Source of the DNA: Mesostigma viride
Lineage: Eukaryota; Streptophyta; Mesostigmatophyceae; Mesostigmatales; Mesostigmataceae
DNA length: 64,000 nucleotides
NCBI GenBank assembly: GCA_009746045.1
Contig: RPFO01000584.1
Coordinates: 1,023,843-1,087,842 of the forward strand
Reading direction: 5' to 3'
Part shown: positions 11,310 to 21,360 of the stretch, piece after piece
How the letters are laid out: each line of letters opens with the position of its first letter
How positions within the stretch are numbered: the first letter of the stretch is position 1
Notes under the pieces: generated by a model
Database searches by the model: none
What the model was told of the DNA's origin: nothing
What the model saw: the letters and a program-made list of their open reading frames with translations, nothing else
Program-made: the position numbers and the translations under genes

Positions 11310-12270
11310 GAGATGGAAATGTGTAGCCTTGCGCATTGAAATTACGGCTGGCTGACGTGAAGAGCGACTACATGACCTACACGGTGGGGCCGGAAACGGC
11401 TTGCTTGATTGTGTTTCATCGTGGGCAACGAGTCCAACAACTACTTTCTCTGGGCGGCAAACTGCGGCAAATTGAACGCAAACCTCATCATGAAATCTTG
11501 ACCGTCGAAATGTAACCATCCGACGACTTATGCAGTATGCCGCGTAATTTTCTGTTGCGGGAGAGCCGTTGGGCCGGTTCCCGACGCGGGCGACCAGTGG
11601 TTTGCGTTAAGTTAACTTAGCTGAAGTTCTCCAACAGAAGTGACCCAAGCCGCATGATGGCACTCATCGACGGCCTCAGTCTATTGACGCGTCGGCCCGA
11701 TTTTGGCGGCACCCAATTTGACCCCAACGGCACCTACCGACAAAGGGCATAGGTACGTACGTTTCACGCGCACCACGACCTTCGAGCTCTGCTATGGCGG
11801 TGGTGCCGTGGGGCCCGCATCAGACTGCGGGCCCTTATCTGCTTTGGCGGTGCTGCCGCTGGGCCCGCATCAGAATTCAGGCCCTTTATGCAGGCGGGCC
11901 CTTAATGCATGTTACTTTTTTATTCTTCTGCATACAAATATGAAGCAATGAGGTCGTGTCCTCCGGATTTTTGCATTTGCACCGTGGGCAGTTCTTGGAC
12001 GTTTGGAAACATGCATGATGGCATGTGGCTAATGCAATGACTGAATCAAGCTAGACCGTTTCAGTGGTTTTTCATTTGCGGGTATTTCCTCGTAAATGGT
12101 GGGAAAGCGATCGCAGCAATGGTTCTCACCACTAGACACTCCCGGCCAGTGAAGCTCGAAAAACACGCCCTGATCAAGCAAGCTGTTTCCGGCCCCACTG
12201 TATAGGTCATCTTACAGTCGCTCTTTGCGTAAGCCAGCCATAATTTCAATGAACAAGGCTGCACATTTGC
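11310..12270. repeat. Internal inverted repeat of about 110 bp within the CACTA-like element
   Basis: The segments near 11310-11425 and 12165-12270 are diverged inverse copies. They share GGGGCCGGAAAC(G/A)GCTTGCTTGAT and flanking bases. The region between them contains no recognisable protein. A tRNA B-box-like GTTCGATCCC lies on the minus strand at 11066-11075, just upstream of this block. Confidence 0.6.
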
Positions 12271-13250
12271 ATACTCTTTTCTTGGTTATCGGTGTGCCTT
12301 TGTTTGGATGCAGGGGGGATCGCTGTGCTGACACAACGCGTTCAACGTGCTGGGAATCAACAATCCTGACGTCCCAAGGTTTACTGGAGGGGCGGGGACC
12401 TGATGATCAACCACGAGATGTGGACGCCCCCTGCGGGCTAGAATAGCCCTAGCTTGTACTCATTGGCAGTCTCTGCCGCCATGGCAGCCATGCCTAGAAT
12501 GTTTGCCTAGCTGAGCCATTATACCTAGTCACGTGCACCGCTAACACACGGTACACAACCAGCCATAGCCTTAGCTTAGTCCTTGTACAACCATGCTACG
12601 TCATGGCAATGCTCAGATTACTTGCCCATGCACCCGTTATGATATGCTCACATGGGTCTTATTGCACCCACAGATTGCCGGATCGTTTATCGGGTCCAAT
12701 AGCAGCTGCGACATGCCTTTGGCATGAAGGAGAAAGGGGGTCTGTGCCCTTCCTGTTGTGCACACACAGGGATTAAAAGCACTTCGGTGCTCCGTGATCC
12801 AACGGGAGCACGAGTTCAATTAATCATGTAATTAATTAATTAGTGGTGCTGAGTTTATTTTCACATTAATGACTTAATGAAATAAAGCTCATGATTTTTT
12901 TCGTGTTACACTCTTGGTGAGAAATTTCTCACCACGTTGACTTGTGATTTTTCTCGTGTTAGTATTTTTTCTCGTGTTGGTGAGAAACTTCTCAATTTTT
13001 TCACTTTTTCTCACTTTTTCTCACTTTTTCTCACCCATTCTCACCTTTTTTCTCACTTTAGGGTTTTTTCTCACCCAAATCTCACCCAAACCCCCTTTTT
13101 CTCACCAAAATCTCACCCTGGTGAGATTTTGTTGCCTAGCGTTTGCGGAAAAAAATTGAGATTTTTCTCACTTTTCTCACCTTTTTTCTCAAAGGGGTGA
13201 GAAAATTGAGGGTTTTTGAGAATTTTCTCAGAAATTGAGTTCCTAGTGTA

Positions 13251-13896
13251 GTTTACCCCTCCAGAGATATCGCTACTCCCAGGGACTTAGTGTGGCTGTA
13301 AGGGCTGTGAAGGGTGTTGCAGTGGAGGGGCCTGATTCTAAGGAGCCCATTGCTAAGGACCTGCTGATCATCCCAACTACGTTTGACCCACGCCAGTTGG
13401 GGGTGCAGAGGTACCAGATCCCTGGAACGAGTCCTGTACCTTGGCGCAAGCTAGTGGAGATGATGCAAAGCCCCAAGATGGCTAAGGCATGGACTCCTGG
13501 CTTCGTTGCTTCTGGGCATGAGTGGATGATTGCCAACTGTGCAGAGCCTGTAGAGGTCCTCCCTGAGGATCACCAGCTGCTCAGATTGATGTTTGTCCTC
13601 AAGCTCAAACAGGTAGATGGTGTCAAGGTGCCACATGTCAGACCAATTGCAACCGAGTACCATGGCACTAGACAGATAGCACATGAGGAGCTCTATACAC
13701 CAGGGATGCTGCATGACACGTGGAGAATGTTGTTGTGTGTTTTCTTATCCTTCCTGGTCAAAGGCATTGCCTATGGCTCTGCTTTGATAGATTTCAAGGG
13801 GGCTTTTCTCAAGGGTGACCAGGAAGCGGCTAGGGAGACATGGCGAACAATACCACCTTTCTTTGATAAGTGTGCTTGCTGTGTTAAGTGTCCCTG
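13251..13896 (+). pseudogene. pol: Reverse transcriptase, N-terminal part, of the plus-strand element
   Basis: Resumes after the CACTA-like insertion with RYRYSQGLSVAVRAVKG and runs through SGHEWMIANCAEP and the first catalytic segment ALIDFKGAFLKGD (about 13783-13821). Near 13870-13890 the frame jumps from PPFFDK to LQEPITRPRG. About 420 bp holding the second catalytic box, present in the minus copy as HGDD, are deleted. The enzyme cannot be active. Confidence 0.85.
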
Positions 13897-14583
13897 CAGG
13901 AGCCCATTACCCGGCCAAGAGGTGCTACCATACGCGGTATGTTGGCATGGTTGGCTAGCATTTGTGCGCCTGACCTGCTGGTCTTGAGTCGGTTGACAGA
14001 TTCCCAGCTGGTCGAGGTGGGTGTTGAGAGTGTGATGCAATCTGTGAGGATGTCTCCACCTCTCATCTTGGGTCCTTTGGATTAGTACAGGCCCTTGGAC
14101 ATGGTTCTCTATGTGGACAGTTCTATGGATAGAAGGAAGGTCACAGAGGTCAGGGGGCGGGCAGCAGCATTAAACACCCTGGTGCAGGAACAGTCCTCTC
14201 TGGTCTGCTGGTACAGTCGATTGCAGAATAGGGTAACCCCCAGCAGTGACATTGCTGAGTGCAGAGCAATCTGTGAGGGGCTGCACACAGCCCTTTACTT
14301 GAGGGAGCTTTTCTACCAGCTATGTAAGGTAGCTTCCTGTCGGTTGCAGATGCACACACTGGTGAAAACTGGCAGCATGGGCATGGTGCAGTTCGTGCAC
14401 AGGCAGCTGGCCAGAAGCAGGGACCTTGATTATCTGTTGCTCAAGGCACTGTCCTGCTTAGCTGACATTGAACATGTGGCTGGCCTGGATAACCCTGCAG
14501 ATGCTCTCACCAAGCTTGAGGAGAAGGCCGTGCAGCAGTACCCTCTGCTCCGTGGGCTCATGGGCCCCATGGTGGGGTGCTAG
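13897..14583 (+). pseudogene. pol: RNase H region of the plus-strand element
   Basis: Copia-like connection (GMLAWLASICAPDLLVLSRL) and RNase H. Visible acidic sites are MVLYVDSSMD near 14100, DIAECRAICEG near 14250 and LDNPADALTK near 14490. A TAG at 14083-14085 replaces a Leu of the minus copy just before the RNase H core. Otherwise the frame is open to the stop at 14581. The third RNase H motif reads KTGSMGM here but RTDSMGM in the minus copy, so an acidic residue is lost. Confidence 0.8.
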
Positions 14584-15527
14584 GGAGACCAACGCCTTGC
14601 TCTGAGGTGGGATGTGTCCCGGTGGGCTGGGTAGCCAGAAATGGCTGACAGCGGGTTCTTCAGGGTTCGTACACCCTGCTGAACAGGGGTCAGGGTGGAG
14701 TCACTCCCCTGGCTGAGAATATCGCCTGGCCCTGTCATGGGGTTGCAGAAGGGTCTTAAGGACCTTGTAACCGGCCTTGGGTCTTCATGGAATGGACCCT
14801 GAAAGGGCAGCCCAAATGTTGGCTCTTACAGGTTGCTGTACATTTGTTTATATTCTCTGTAACCAACCTGTTGCATGCTAATAAAACCCTGGTTGTGTGA
14901 CCATGTTGGACGTGGTTGCCAGGGAGCCTCATTATGGGTTATTCTCTCTATATTAATAAGTCATAATCGTGTTATCTCCATTTCATGTTTGTTTGTAATG
15001 TACAGTTCCAGGAGCTGTTCCAAACCTGGAGGATATGGGGTGGGGTTCGATTCCCCAGCTGACCACAGCCTGGCATGTGTGAATCCTGAGTTTATCCCTC
15101 AGTGAGGACATGGGCTCCCCAGCTTGGCAAGCATTAACTGGGCTCTATCCGTGTCTGTTGAATGAAAAGGAAGGGGAATGGTTGTGAGCGGGCGCCTCTG
15201 ATACGGGCGCCTGTGATAACTGGAAAGGACCAGGAACTCACAATAATACGTATCATAACTTCCTCTGTCCAAGTTCAGCTGCCTGGATGTAGAGACCTCA
15301 CTTTTCTCCTCAACCAGGTTCCCAAAAGAAAGGGTTGGGGGCTGACATCTGGGTCAGGGCTGGGCCTTGGAACCAATGTTGGCTCTGGGCTAATCTTTGG
15401 GTAAAACCTCAAGTTCCAAAAGAAGGGCAGCCCTGGCCTCTGGGAGAGGTCAGGAGTCTGTGGCATGAGTGAGCATGGCTGATTGGAATCTCAGGCTGGT
15501 CCAGCCTCCAAAACAAGAAAGGGTTGG
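14584..15527 (+). other. 3' untranslated region of the plus-strand element
   Basis: About 940 bp between the pol stop and the 3' LTR. It is the diverged mirror image of 16831-17767 in the minus element. It holds a tRNA T-arm-like GGGGTTCGATTCCCC at about 15042-15056 on the sense strand. Confidence 0.6.
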
Positions 15528-16188
15528 AGTTAGCATATTGGGACGCCAATGTGCTAGTTGGATGCAGGATGAGGAGACCTTTCTAACGCCGTACTGACCG
15601 CCTGAAACAGACAAGGGACGTGAGAGTTATCAGGTCCCGAAGTACTGCCGACCGGCGGCGGCGGCAGTGCACACCGAGGTCGCCGTGGACAGGACACGTG
15701 GCAGGCAGGGCCTGCACAGGCTTAGCCTGGACCATCACGTGACTAAGGTCCACGGAGGCTGAGGACGCAACGGTCCTGTGGCTAAGTAGAGACCAGTAGG
15801 CCAGTCGCGGGCTCTGCAAGGATACGCATCCGTGCAGAGCTGTGACAGGAACTGGTGATACCTAGTCACGGGATGTCAGAGGTCCTTAACGCTACCTGCA
15901 GCGAGGATGCAAGGTAGCGGTAAGCTGAGCTCTGGCAAGGTAGCGGTGCACTGTGCGAGGCCGACGGGAGATGCCTTAGGGCACGATGGAAATGAGGTAA
16001 CATAAAGCTATGGCCTAAGGCAGGTCAAGGCAGTTCTTTGCCGACGCACCGTGGTTGTCACTTGGAGTGAGCAAGCCAGCGAGAGCGTTACCTGGGGCGA
16101 GGAGCAAAGGTTGCAAGCTATGCGACCTAGGTCCTAACAGTTGCGACAAGGACCAGGAGCTCACAGCAGCTGCCTGGCCGGCGTCGCT
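15528..16188 (+). repeat. 3' LTR of the plus-strand element
   Basis: About 661 bp beginning AGTTAGCATATTGGGA and ending GGCGTCGCT. It is a diverged reverse-complement relative of the neighbouring LTR at 16189-16830. Its last 280 bp are almost identical to 5755-6035. It lacks the terminal AAAT and abuts the other LTR directly. Confidence 0.8.
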
Positions 16189-16830
16189 ACTCGTCAGCAG
16201 AGCTTGTGAGCTCCTGGTCCTTGCCGGCTGGAATGACCCTAGGCTGCTGGCTAGCAACCTTTATCCTCACACCAGGCCTACGACCCTCGATAGGCTCGCC
16301 ACTCGTCGTGACGACCAAGGTTCGTGTGTGAAGACGCTCGTTGCCTCGTTGAGCCTCGAGCTATATGCAACCTCGTTCCATCCTTGTTCCTCGGTCATGA
16401 GCAACGCTGGGCAACGCTACATTGCCAGAGCCTCGTATCGCTGCCCTGCATCCTTGTTGCAGGCAGCATACAGGAATCTCTGGCTATCCTGTGTCTAGGA
16501 CAGCACAGGACCTGCCACAGTCCTGCAAGGACTTACATCCTTGCAGACCTGCTGGCTGGTTACTGGCTTCTACTAGCCACAGTACCGTTGAGCCCTCAGT
16601 ACACTGTGTCCCAGTCACGTGAGAGTACAGGCTAAGCCTGTGCAGGCACGGCCTGCCACGTGTCCTGTCCACTATGCCCTGAGTGTGCCCCGCCCTCGCC
16701 CACCGGTCGGCAGTACTTCGGGACTTGATAACTTTCTAGTCCCTTGTCTGTTCTAGGCGGTTGACACGGCGTTGGAAAGGTCTCCTCAACCTGCATCCAT
16801 CTAGCACATTGGTGCCCCAATATGCTAACT
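16189..16830 (-). repeat. 3' LTR of the minus-strand element
   Basis: 642 bp that appear identical to 23928-24569. Relative to that 5' LTR it lacks only the 12 terminal bases next to the junction at 16188/16189. Identity of the two LTRs indicates a young insertion or recent gene conversion. Confidence 0.9.
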
Positions 16831-17767
16831 CCAACCCTTTCTTGTTTTGGAGCTTGGACCAGCCTGAGAACCTATCAGCCACTGTCCCCACAAGCCTTCA
16901 GACATCTGATCCCTCCCAGAGACCAGACCTGCCTTTTCTTTTGGAACCTGAGGTGCCTCCAAATATTAGCTAGGCCTGCTCATTGGTTCAAAGGTTGCCC
17001 TCTGACCCACATGACATCCCAACCCTTTCTTTGGGAACCTGGTGTAGATTAAAGTTAGGTCTTCACTTAGTCAGAGGAGTTTGGATAGAGGAGTCCATGA
17101 ACGTACTATTGTGAGTTCCTGGTCATCCAGTTATCACAGGCGCCCGTTCATATGGCGCCCGCCACGGAGCCTCCTTTATCTTTTAAATCCTTCCAAAGAC
17201 TGAGAGAGCCCTGACAAATGTTAGCCAACACATGGGGAGCCCATGTCCTCACTGAGGGATAAACTCAGGATTCATACATGCCAGGCTGAGGTCAGCTGGG
17301 GAATCGAACCCCACCCCATCTCCTCCAGGTTTGGATCAGCTCCTGGAACTGAGCATCACAAACAACAAGACATGACAATAACAAGATTATGTTTTATTAT
17401 AAAGGAGTATAACCCATAGTGAGGCCCCTGGCAACCACGTCCAACATGGTCACACAACCAGGGATTTTATTAGCATGCAACAGGTTGGTTACAGAGAATA
17501 TATACAAATGTACAGCAACCTGTTAGAGCCAACACTTGGGCTGCCCTTGCAGGGTCCATTCCATGAAGACCCAAGGCCCATTACAAAGTCCTTAAGACTC
17601 TTCTGCAGCTCCATGACAGAGCCAGGCGAAATTCTCAGCCAGGGGAGTGACTCCACCCTGACCCCTGTCCAGCAGAGTGTGTCTGAACTCTGAAGGACCT
17701 GCTGTCAGCCACCACGTGGCTGCCCAGCCCACTGGGATGCCTCCCACCTAGAGCAAGGCTGTTTGGT
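16831..17767 (-). other. 3' untranslated region of the minus-strand element
   Basis: Non-coding stretch between the pol stop at 17768 and the 3' LTR. It carries the same T-arm-like sequence as its counterpart (GGTTCGATTCC on the minus strand, 17300-17310), again on the element's sense strand. Confidence 0.6.
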
Positions 17768-20467
17768 CTACTCTGGCCCTCCCCCCTTGGAGGCCATGAG
17801 CCCACGAAGCAAAGGGTATTGCAGCTCAGCCTTCTCCTCCAGCTTGGTGAGAGCATCTGCAGGGTTGTCCACGCCAGCCACATGTTCAATGTTAGCTAAG
17901 CAAGACATTTCCTTGAGCAACAAATAATCAAGGTCCCTGCTCCTGGCCAGCTGCCTGTGCACAAACTGCACCATGCCCATGCTGTCAGTTCTTACCAGTG
18001 TGTGCATCTGCAACCGACAGGAAGCCACTTGACATAGCTGGTAAAATAGCTCCCTCAAGTAAAGAGCAGTATGAAGCCCTTCACAGATTGCCCTGCACTC
18101 AGCAATGTCACTGCTGGGAGTTACCCTGTTTTGCAACCGACTGTACCAGCAGACCAGAGAGGACTGTTCCTGCACCAGGGATATTAATGCTGCTGCACGG
18201 CCCCTGACCTCTGTGACCTTCCTACTATCCATAGAACTGTCCACATAGAGCATCATGTCAAAAGGCCTGTACAAATCCAAAGGACCCAGCATGAGAGGGG
18301 GAGACATGCGAACAGCCTCTACCACTCTCTCAGCACCCACCTCAACCAGTTGGGAATCGGTCAACCGACTCAGTACCAACAGGTCAGGAGCACAAATGCT
18401 GGCCAGCCATGCCAACATACCTCGTATTGTTGCACATCTGGCCTGGGTGATGGGCTCCTGCAAGGCATCTATGATCTGCTGAGGATAATCCTTACCACCC
18501 TCCAGCTGGATGGACCATGTACCCTGCTGATGGACCAAGGTCGCCTGCATTCCACAAAACACCATGGGCTCATTCTCAACCATGTACTGGATCTTACCCA
18601 GTTCAAACCGTTTCTGGATCCTGGCCAGAGTCAACTCTTGCCAAGTGGGATGGCCCAGGAGATGCAGATCATCACCATGCAGGGAGGCAAACGCTGGCAG
18701 CCCCTCATAGCTACCCTGAAACAGACAAGGATCAACTGGAGAGACTGAGAGACCACAGACAGACCTGAGGTACTTCTCCAAGCTCTTCCTCCAGATGATG
18801 GGACTCGATCTAAGGCCTTCCACGCCTTTGAGAATCCTCAAATACCTCGTCTTCAGCTCTGCCCTCCACACTGCAGGCACCTTAACAAAGAAAGGGGGTA
18901 TTGTGCGCCAAGTATCCTGTGCTTCCTGCTGATCACCCTTAAGAAAAGCCCTCTTGAAATCTACCAACACAGAGCTATAGGGTATCCCCTTCTGCAGAAA
19001 AGACAAGTAAATGCACAACAAAATCCTCCATGTATCATGCAGCATCCCTGGTGTGTAAAGCTCCTCATCTGCTAACTGTCCAGTGCCATGGTACTCAGTC
19101 ACAACTGGTCTAACATGTGGCACCTGCACGCCATCTACCTCCTTGAGCTTGAGGACAAACATCAACCTGAGCAGCTGGTGATCCTCAGGGAGGACATCCA
19201 CAGGCTCTGCACAGTTGGCAACTATCCACTCATGCCCAGAAGCAACAAAGCCAAGAGTCCATGCCTTAGCCATCTTGGGGCTTTGCATCATCTCCACTAG
19301 CTTGCGCCAAGGTACAGGACTCGTTCCTGGGATCTGGTACCTCTGCACACCCAACTCACGTGGGTCAAACGTAGTAGGGAGGATCAGCAGGTCCCCAGCA
19401 ATGGGCTCCTTTGTATCAGGACCCTCTGCCTCTAGACCCCTCACAGCCCTTACAGCCACACTAAGACCCTGGGAGTAGCGATATCTCTGCAAGGGAAGGC
19501 GGCCCTGCCCTTCTAATGCTAGCTCCTCAGAGGATATCCTCACCCCTGGTAAGCACAAGAAGTTCTGACCTAGAATGGCAGGCCCCTGATACCCTTCAAC
19601 CACACTGAACGTGGTGGGCACCCCCAGGATAGGCACACTCACTTCTCCCAAGATCTTCATGGACACATTCCCAGAGAAATCAGACACAGCTAGGCAGCTA
19701 GGGGATGACCACTGCAAGCCTGCAGCATCCTCTACCCTTAGAATGGACACCTGTGAGTTGGTATCCACTTCTAGTGCTGGTGCCCCACATGACCCCCATC
19801 CCGTGAGCTTAGATACCTTGGGATCACGCTTGCTGTTCTGCAGAGCTCGAATGATGTCCGCCATAAGCAGCCCCCTGGACTGTGGTGCAGCCCTGGCCAC
19901 CTCTGGCCTTGTGACAGACGTCTCAGCAGACTCCTGCTCACCCTCATCCATCCAGGACAGACCATAATCCAAGCATGGTGGGTTAGCATCTGCTGCCTGG
20001 CTCTCATCCTGCTCATCTCCCTCCAAGGGAGGATCAGGGCCGTCTTCAGGCCAGATTGCAGTTGGCCTTCTCTCCTTGACGTGAGCCCAGGATAGCCTGT
20101 ACACGTGCTTGGGATTACTCTCCAAAGCCACCAGACAAGAATGGTTAGCTTCCTCAACATGGGTTACCTGCCCATCTTGCCACTTGCCACGCTTGCCTGG
20201 TAATGACGGTTCCTTCCACATCCTGACCCTCAGTCCCACCTGGGGCCTCAGCATTTTCCAACCCTTGTCCTTACGCCTCAATCTGGAAAACACCCTGTCT
20301 GCCTTCTTCAGGCAGGCTGCCACCACGTCCTGTGATAGCATACCAAACTGCAATGCCAGGGGAGAGACTGCCACACCATCATAGTAATAGGTTACCCTGT
20401 GGTTAAGCTGCTCCTCAATCCCCTTACACCAAGCTGCTTTCTCTAGAGCTGATGCCACAACAGGCAC
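17768..20467 (-). CDS. pol: Pol: integrase C-terminus, retropepsin-like (DTN), reverse transcriptase (HGDD), RNase H
   Basis: An unbroken frame of about 899 residues. In order: integrase tail with LPGKRGKWQDGQ (residues ~85-105); acidic linker; a retropepsin-like domain (~215-320) with LEVDTNSQVSIL (Asp-Thr-Asn at 19757-19765) and PAILGQNFLC; copia-like RT with VLVDFKRAFLKGD (~510) and the second box SLHGDDLHLLG (HGDD at 18668-18679); RNase H (~740-870) with LYVDSS, DIAECRA, RTDSMG and VDNPADALTK. Known copia elements place protease between Gag and integrase, while here it sits between integrase and RT. The frame lacks a convincing own ATG. It follows the integrase frame with one base missing near 20475, where the plus copy reads straight through, so the join is a frameshift lesion or, less likely, programmed frameshifting. 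Confidence 0.85.
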   Translation of the reverse strand: MPVVASALEKAAWCKGIEEQLNHRVTYYYDGVAVSPLALQFGMLSQDVVAACLKKADRVFSRLRRKDKGWKMLRPQVGLRVRMWKEPSLPGKRGKWQDGQVTHVEEANHSCLVALESNPKHVYRLSWAHVKERRPTAIWPEDGPDPPLEGDEQDESQAADANPPCLDYGLSWMDEGEQESAETSVTRPEVARAAPQSRGLLMADIIRALQNSKRDPKVSKLTGWGSCGAPALEVDTNSQVSILRVEDAAGLQWSSPSCLAVSDFSGNVSMKILGEVSVPILGVPTTFSVVEGYQGPAILGQNFLCLPGVRISSEELALEGQGRLPLQRYRYSQGLSVAVRAVRGLEAEGPDTKEPIAGDLLILPTTFDPRELGVQRYQIPGTSPVPWRKLVEMMQSPKMAKAWTLGFVASGHEWIVANCAEPVDVLPEDHQLLRLMFVLKLKEVDGVQVPHVRPVVTEYHGTGQLADEELYTPGMLHDTWRILLCIYLSFLQKGIPYSSVLVDFKRAFLKGDQQEAQDTWRTIPPFFVKVPAVWRAELKTRYLRILKGVEGLRSSPIIWRKSLEKYLRSVCGLSVSPVDPCLFQGSYEGLPAFASLHGDDLHLLGHPTWQELTLARIQKRFELGKIQYMVENEPMVFCGMQATLVHQQGTWSIQLEGGKDYPQQIIDALQEPITQARCATIRGMLAWLASICAPDLLVLSRLTDSQLVEVGAERVVEAVRMSPPLMLGPLDLYRPFDMMLYVDSSMDSRKVTEVRGRAAALISLVQEQSSLVCWYSRLQNRVTPSSDIAECRAICEGLHTALYLRELFYQLCQVASCRLQMHTLVRTDSMGMVQFVHRQLARSRDLDYLLLKEMSCLANIEHVAGVDNPADALTKLEEKAELQYPLLRGLMASKGGGPE

Positions 20468-21354
20468 ACTCTAGCTGCTAGCACCACTGTTTTTACTTCA
20501 CGTATAGATCTCTCTACAGCTCCCTGCTGCCCATGGCATTCCCTAGGGACCACTACCAACTTACAAGGAAGCTGGTCAGCCAGCTTGATCAAGCAGTCAA
20601 ACTGCAAGTCAGCTTGCACCTTGGTGTACACCCCAAAGCCTGGCAACAAAGACTGGAGACCCATCAACAGCTGATGCTCCTGCATTCCAGGAAGAATGGT
20701 CAGCAACCTATATCTGCTAAACCTATCCACCCCCACCAACAGATACATGCCCCTGATGTGTTGGATGTCCACCTGGATATCCCCCCGCTCTCTAGCAGGT
20801 TCTCTGGCATGGGACTGTGGGAGGCGAACAGCATTCTCCTGACAGACACAATTCTGAGCAGCTGCACTGCAGGCCTCTAGCAAAGGCTCCTTGCCAATCT
20901 TCCAAGCAAACATCTCTGCCTGCTTAGAGTGACCAAAGATATGGTGTAGAGTGTTTCCAGCCTGAGCATAGCTCAACCCCCTGTCAGCCTGGCTGCACAG
21001 AGAGGAACGTGACAAAGACTGTGTGCTTGGGATAGCACGACCCACCTGCTGTTCTCTTGCTCCAGGGACCTCCTCCAAGGTAGCTCGGCTCCCAGAGCCA
21101 GCCCCGGTTCCCACAGAAGCTGCAGGTCCTTCCAGTCTGGCGGCTTGACTCCCAGAGTCAACCCCAACAACTGGAGACCCTGCACCTGCCACAGGCACAG
21201 GGAATTCCACTGCTGCAGCAGCGTTATTGCAATCATTGAGTGGAAGCACCTCATCATTCCCAACCCCTTGCTGCTGCACAAGAGGGACACCCCCATTACT
21301 ATGTACAACTGTTCGTCCCACTAGGGGTGATTGACTATTTACAGGGGACAACAT
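20443..21354 (-). CDS. pol: Pol: integrase zinc-binding and catalytic core
   Basis: About 303 residues, in the gag frame and separated from it only by a TGA. The first 120 residues are low-complexity linker. LHHIFGHSKQAE ... NCVCQE is the HHCC zinc-binding pre-integrase motif. The rve core shows IQVDIQHIRG (Asp codon 20767-20769), VQADLQFD (Asp 20608-20610) and GQQGAVERSIREVK (Glu 20512-20514). The second and third acidic residues are 31 apart, shorter than the usual 35. The frame ends at 20443 after a one-base deletion relative to the plus copy, overlapping the next frame by 25 bases. It inserts element cDNA into the host genome, and the 5-bp duplication ACTTC is consistent with that. Confidence 0.85.
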   Translation of the reverse strand: MLSPVNSQSPLVGRTVVHSNGGVPLVQQQGVGNDEVLPLNDCNNAAAAVEFPVPVAGAGSPVVGVDSGSQAARLEGPAASVGTGAGSGSRATLEEVPGAREQQVGRAIPSTQSLSRSSLCSQADRGLSYAQAGNTLHHIFGHSKQAEMFAWKIGKEPLLEACSAAAQNCVCQENAVRLPQSHAREPARERGDIQVDIQHIRGMYLLVGVDRFSRYRLLTILPGMQEHQLLMGLQSLLPGFGVYTKVQADLQFDCLIKLADQLPCKLVVVPRECHGQQGAVERSIREVKTVVLAARVCLLWHQL

Positions 21355-21360
21355 CTCAAG

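Larger units (their letters stand above)
10008..13248. mobile_element. Non-autonomous CACTA-like DNA transposon (3,241 bp)
   Basis: The ends are CACTAGGAACTC (10008-10019) and GAGTTCCTAGTG (13237-13248), a perfect 12-bp inverted repeat, flanked by TA on both sides (10006-10007, 13249-13250). Keeping one TA restores the host frame as QGSLPLQRYRYSQ, matching QGRLPLQRYRYSQ in the minus element. Both ends carry many GTGAGAAAA-type repeats in opposite orientation (about 10025-10315 and 12905-13245), as CACTA elements do in their subterminal zones. No transposase is visible. The 11.2-kb element at 28303 shares the same 12-bp end and encodes a TNP2-like protein. Confidence 0.8.

Noticed and set aside
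21150..21190. VGVDSGSQAARLEG in the Gag-integrase linker looks like a retropepsin DSG site
   Set aside because: The plus copy reads VSVGSGSQAAQLES here, a second GSGSQA repeat follows, and no flap or ILG strand is present. It is low-complexity linker.
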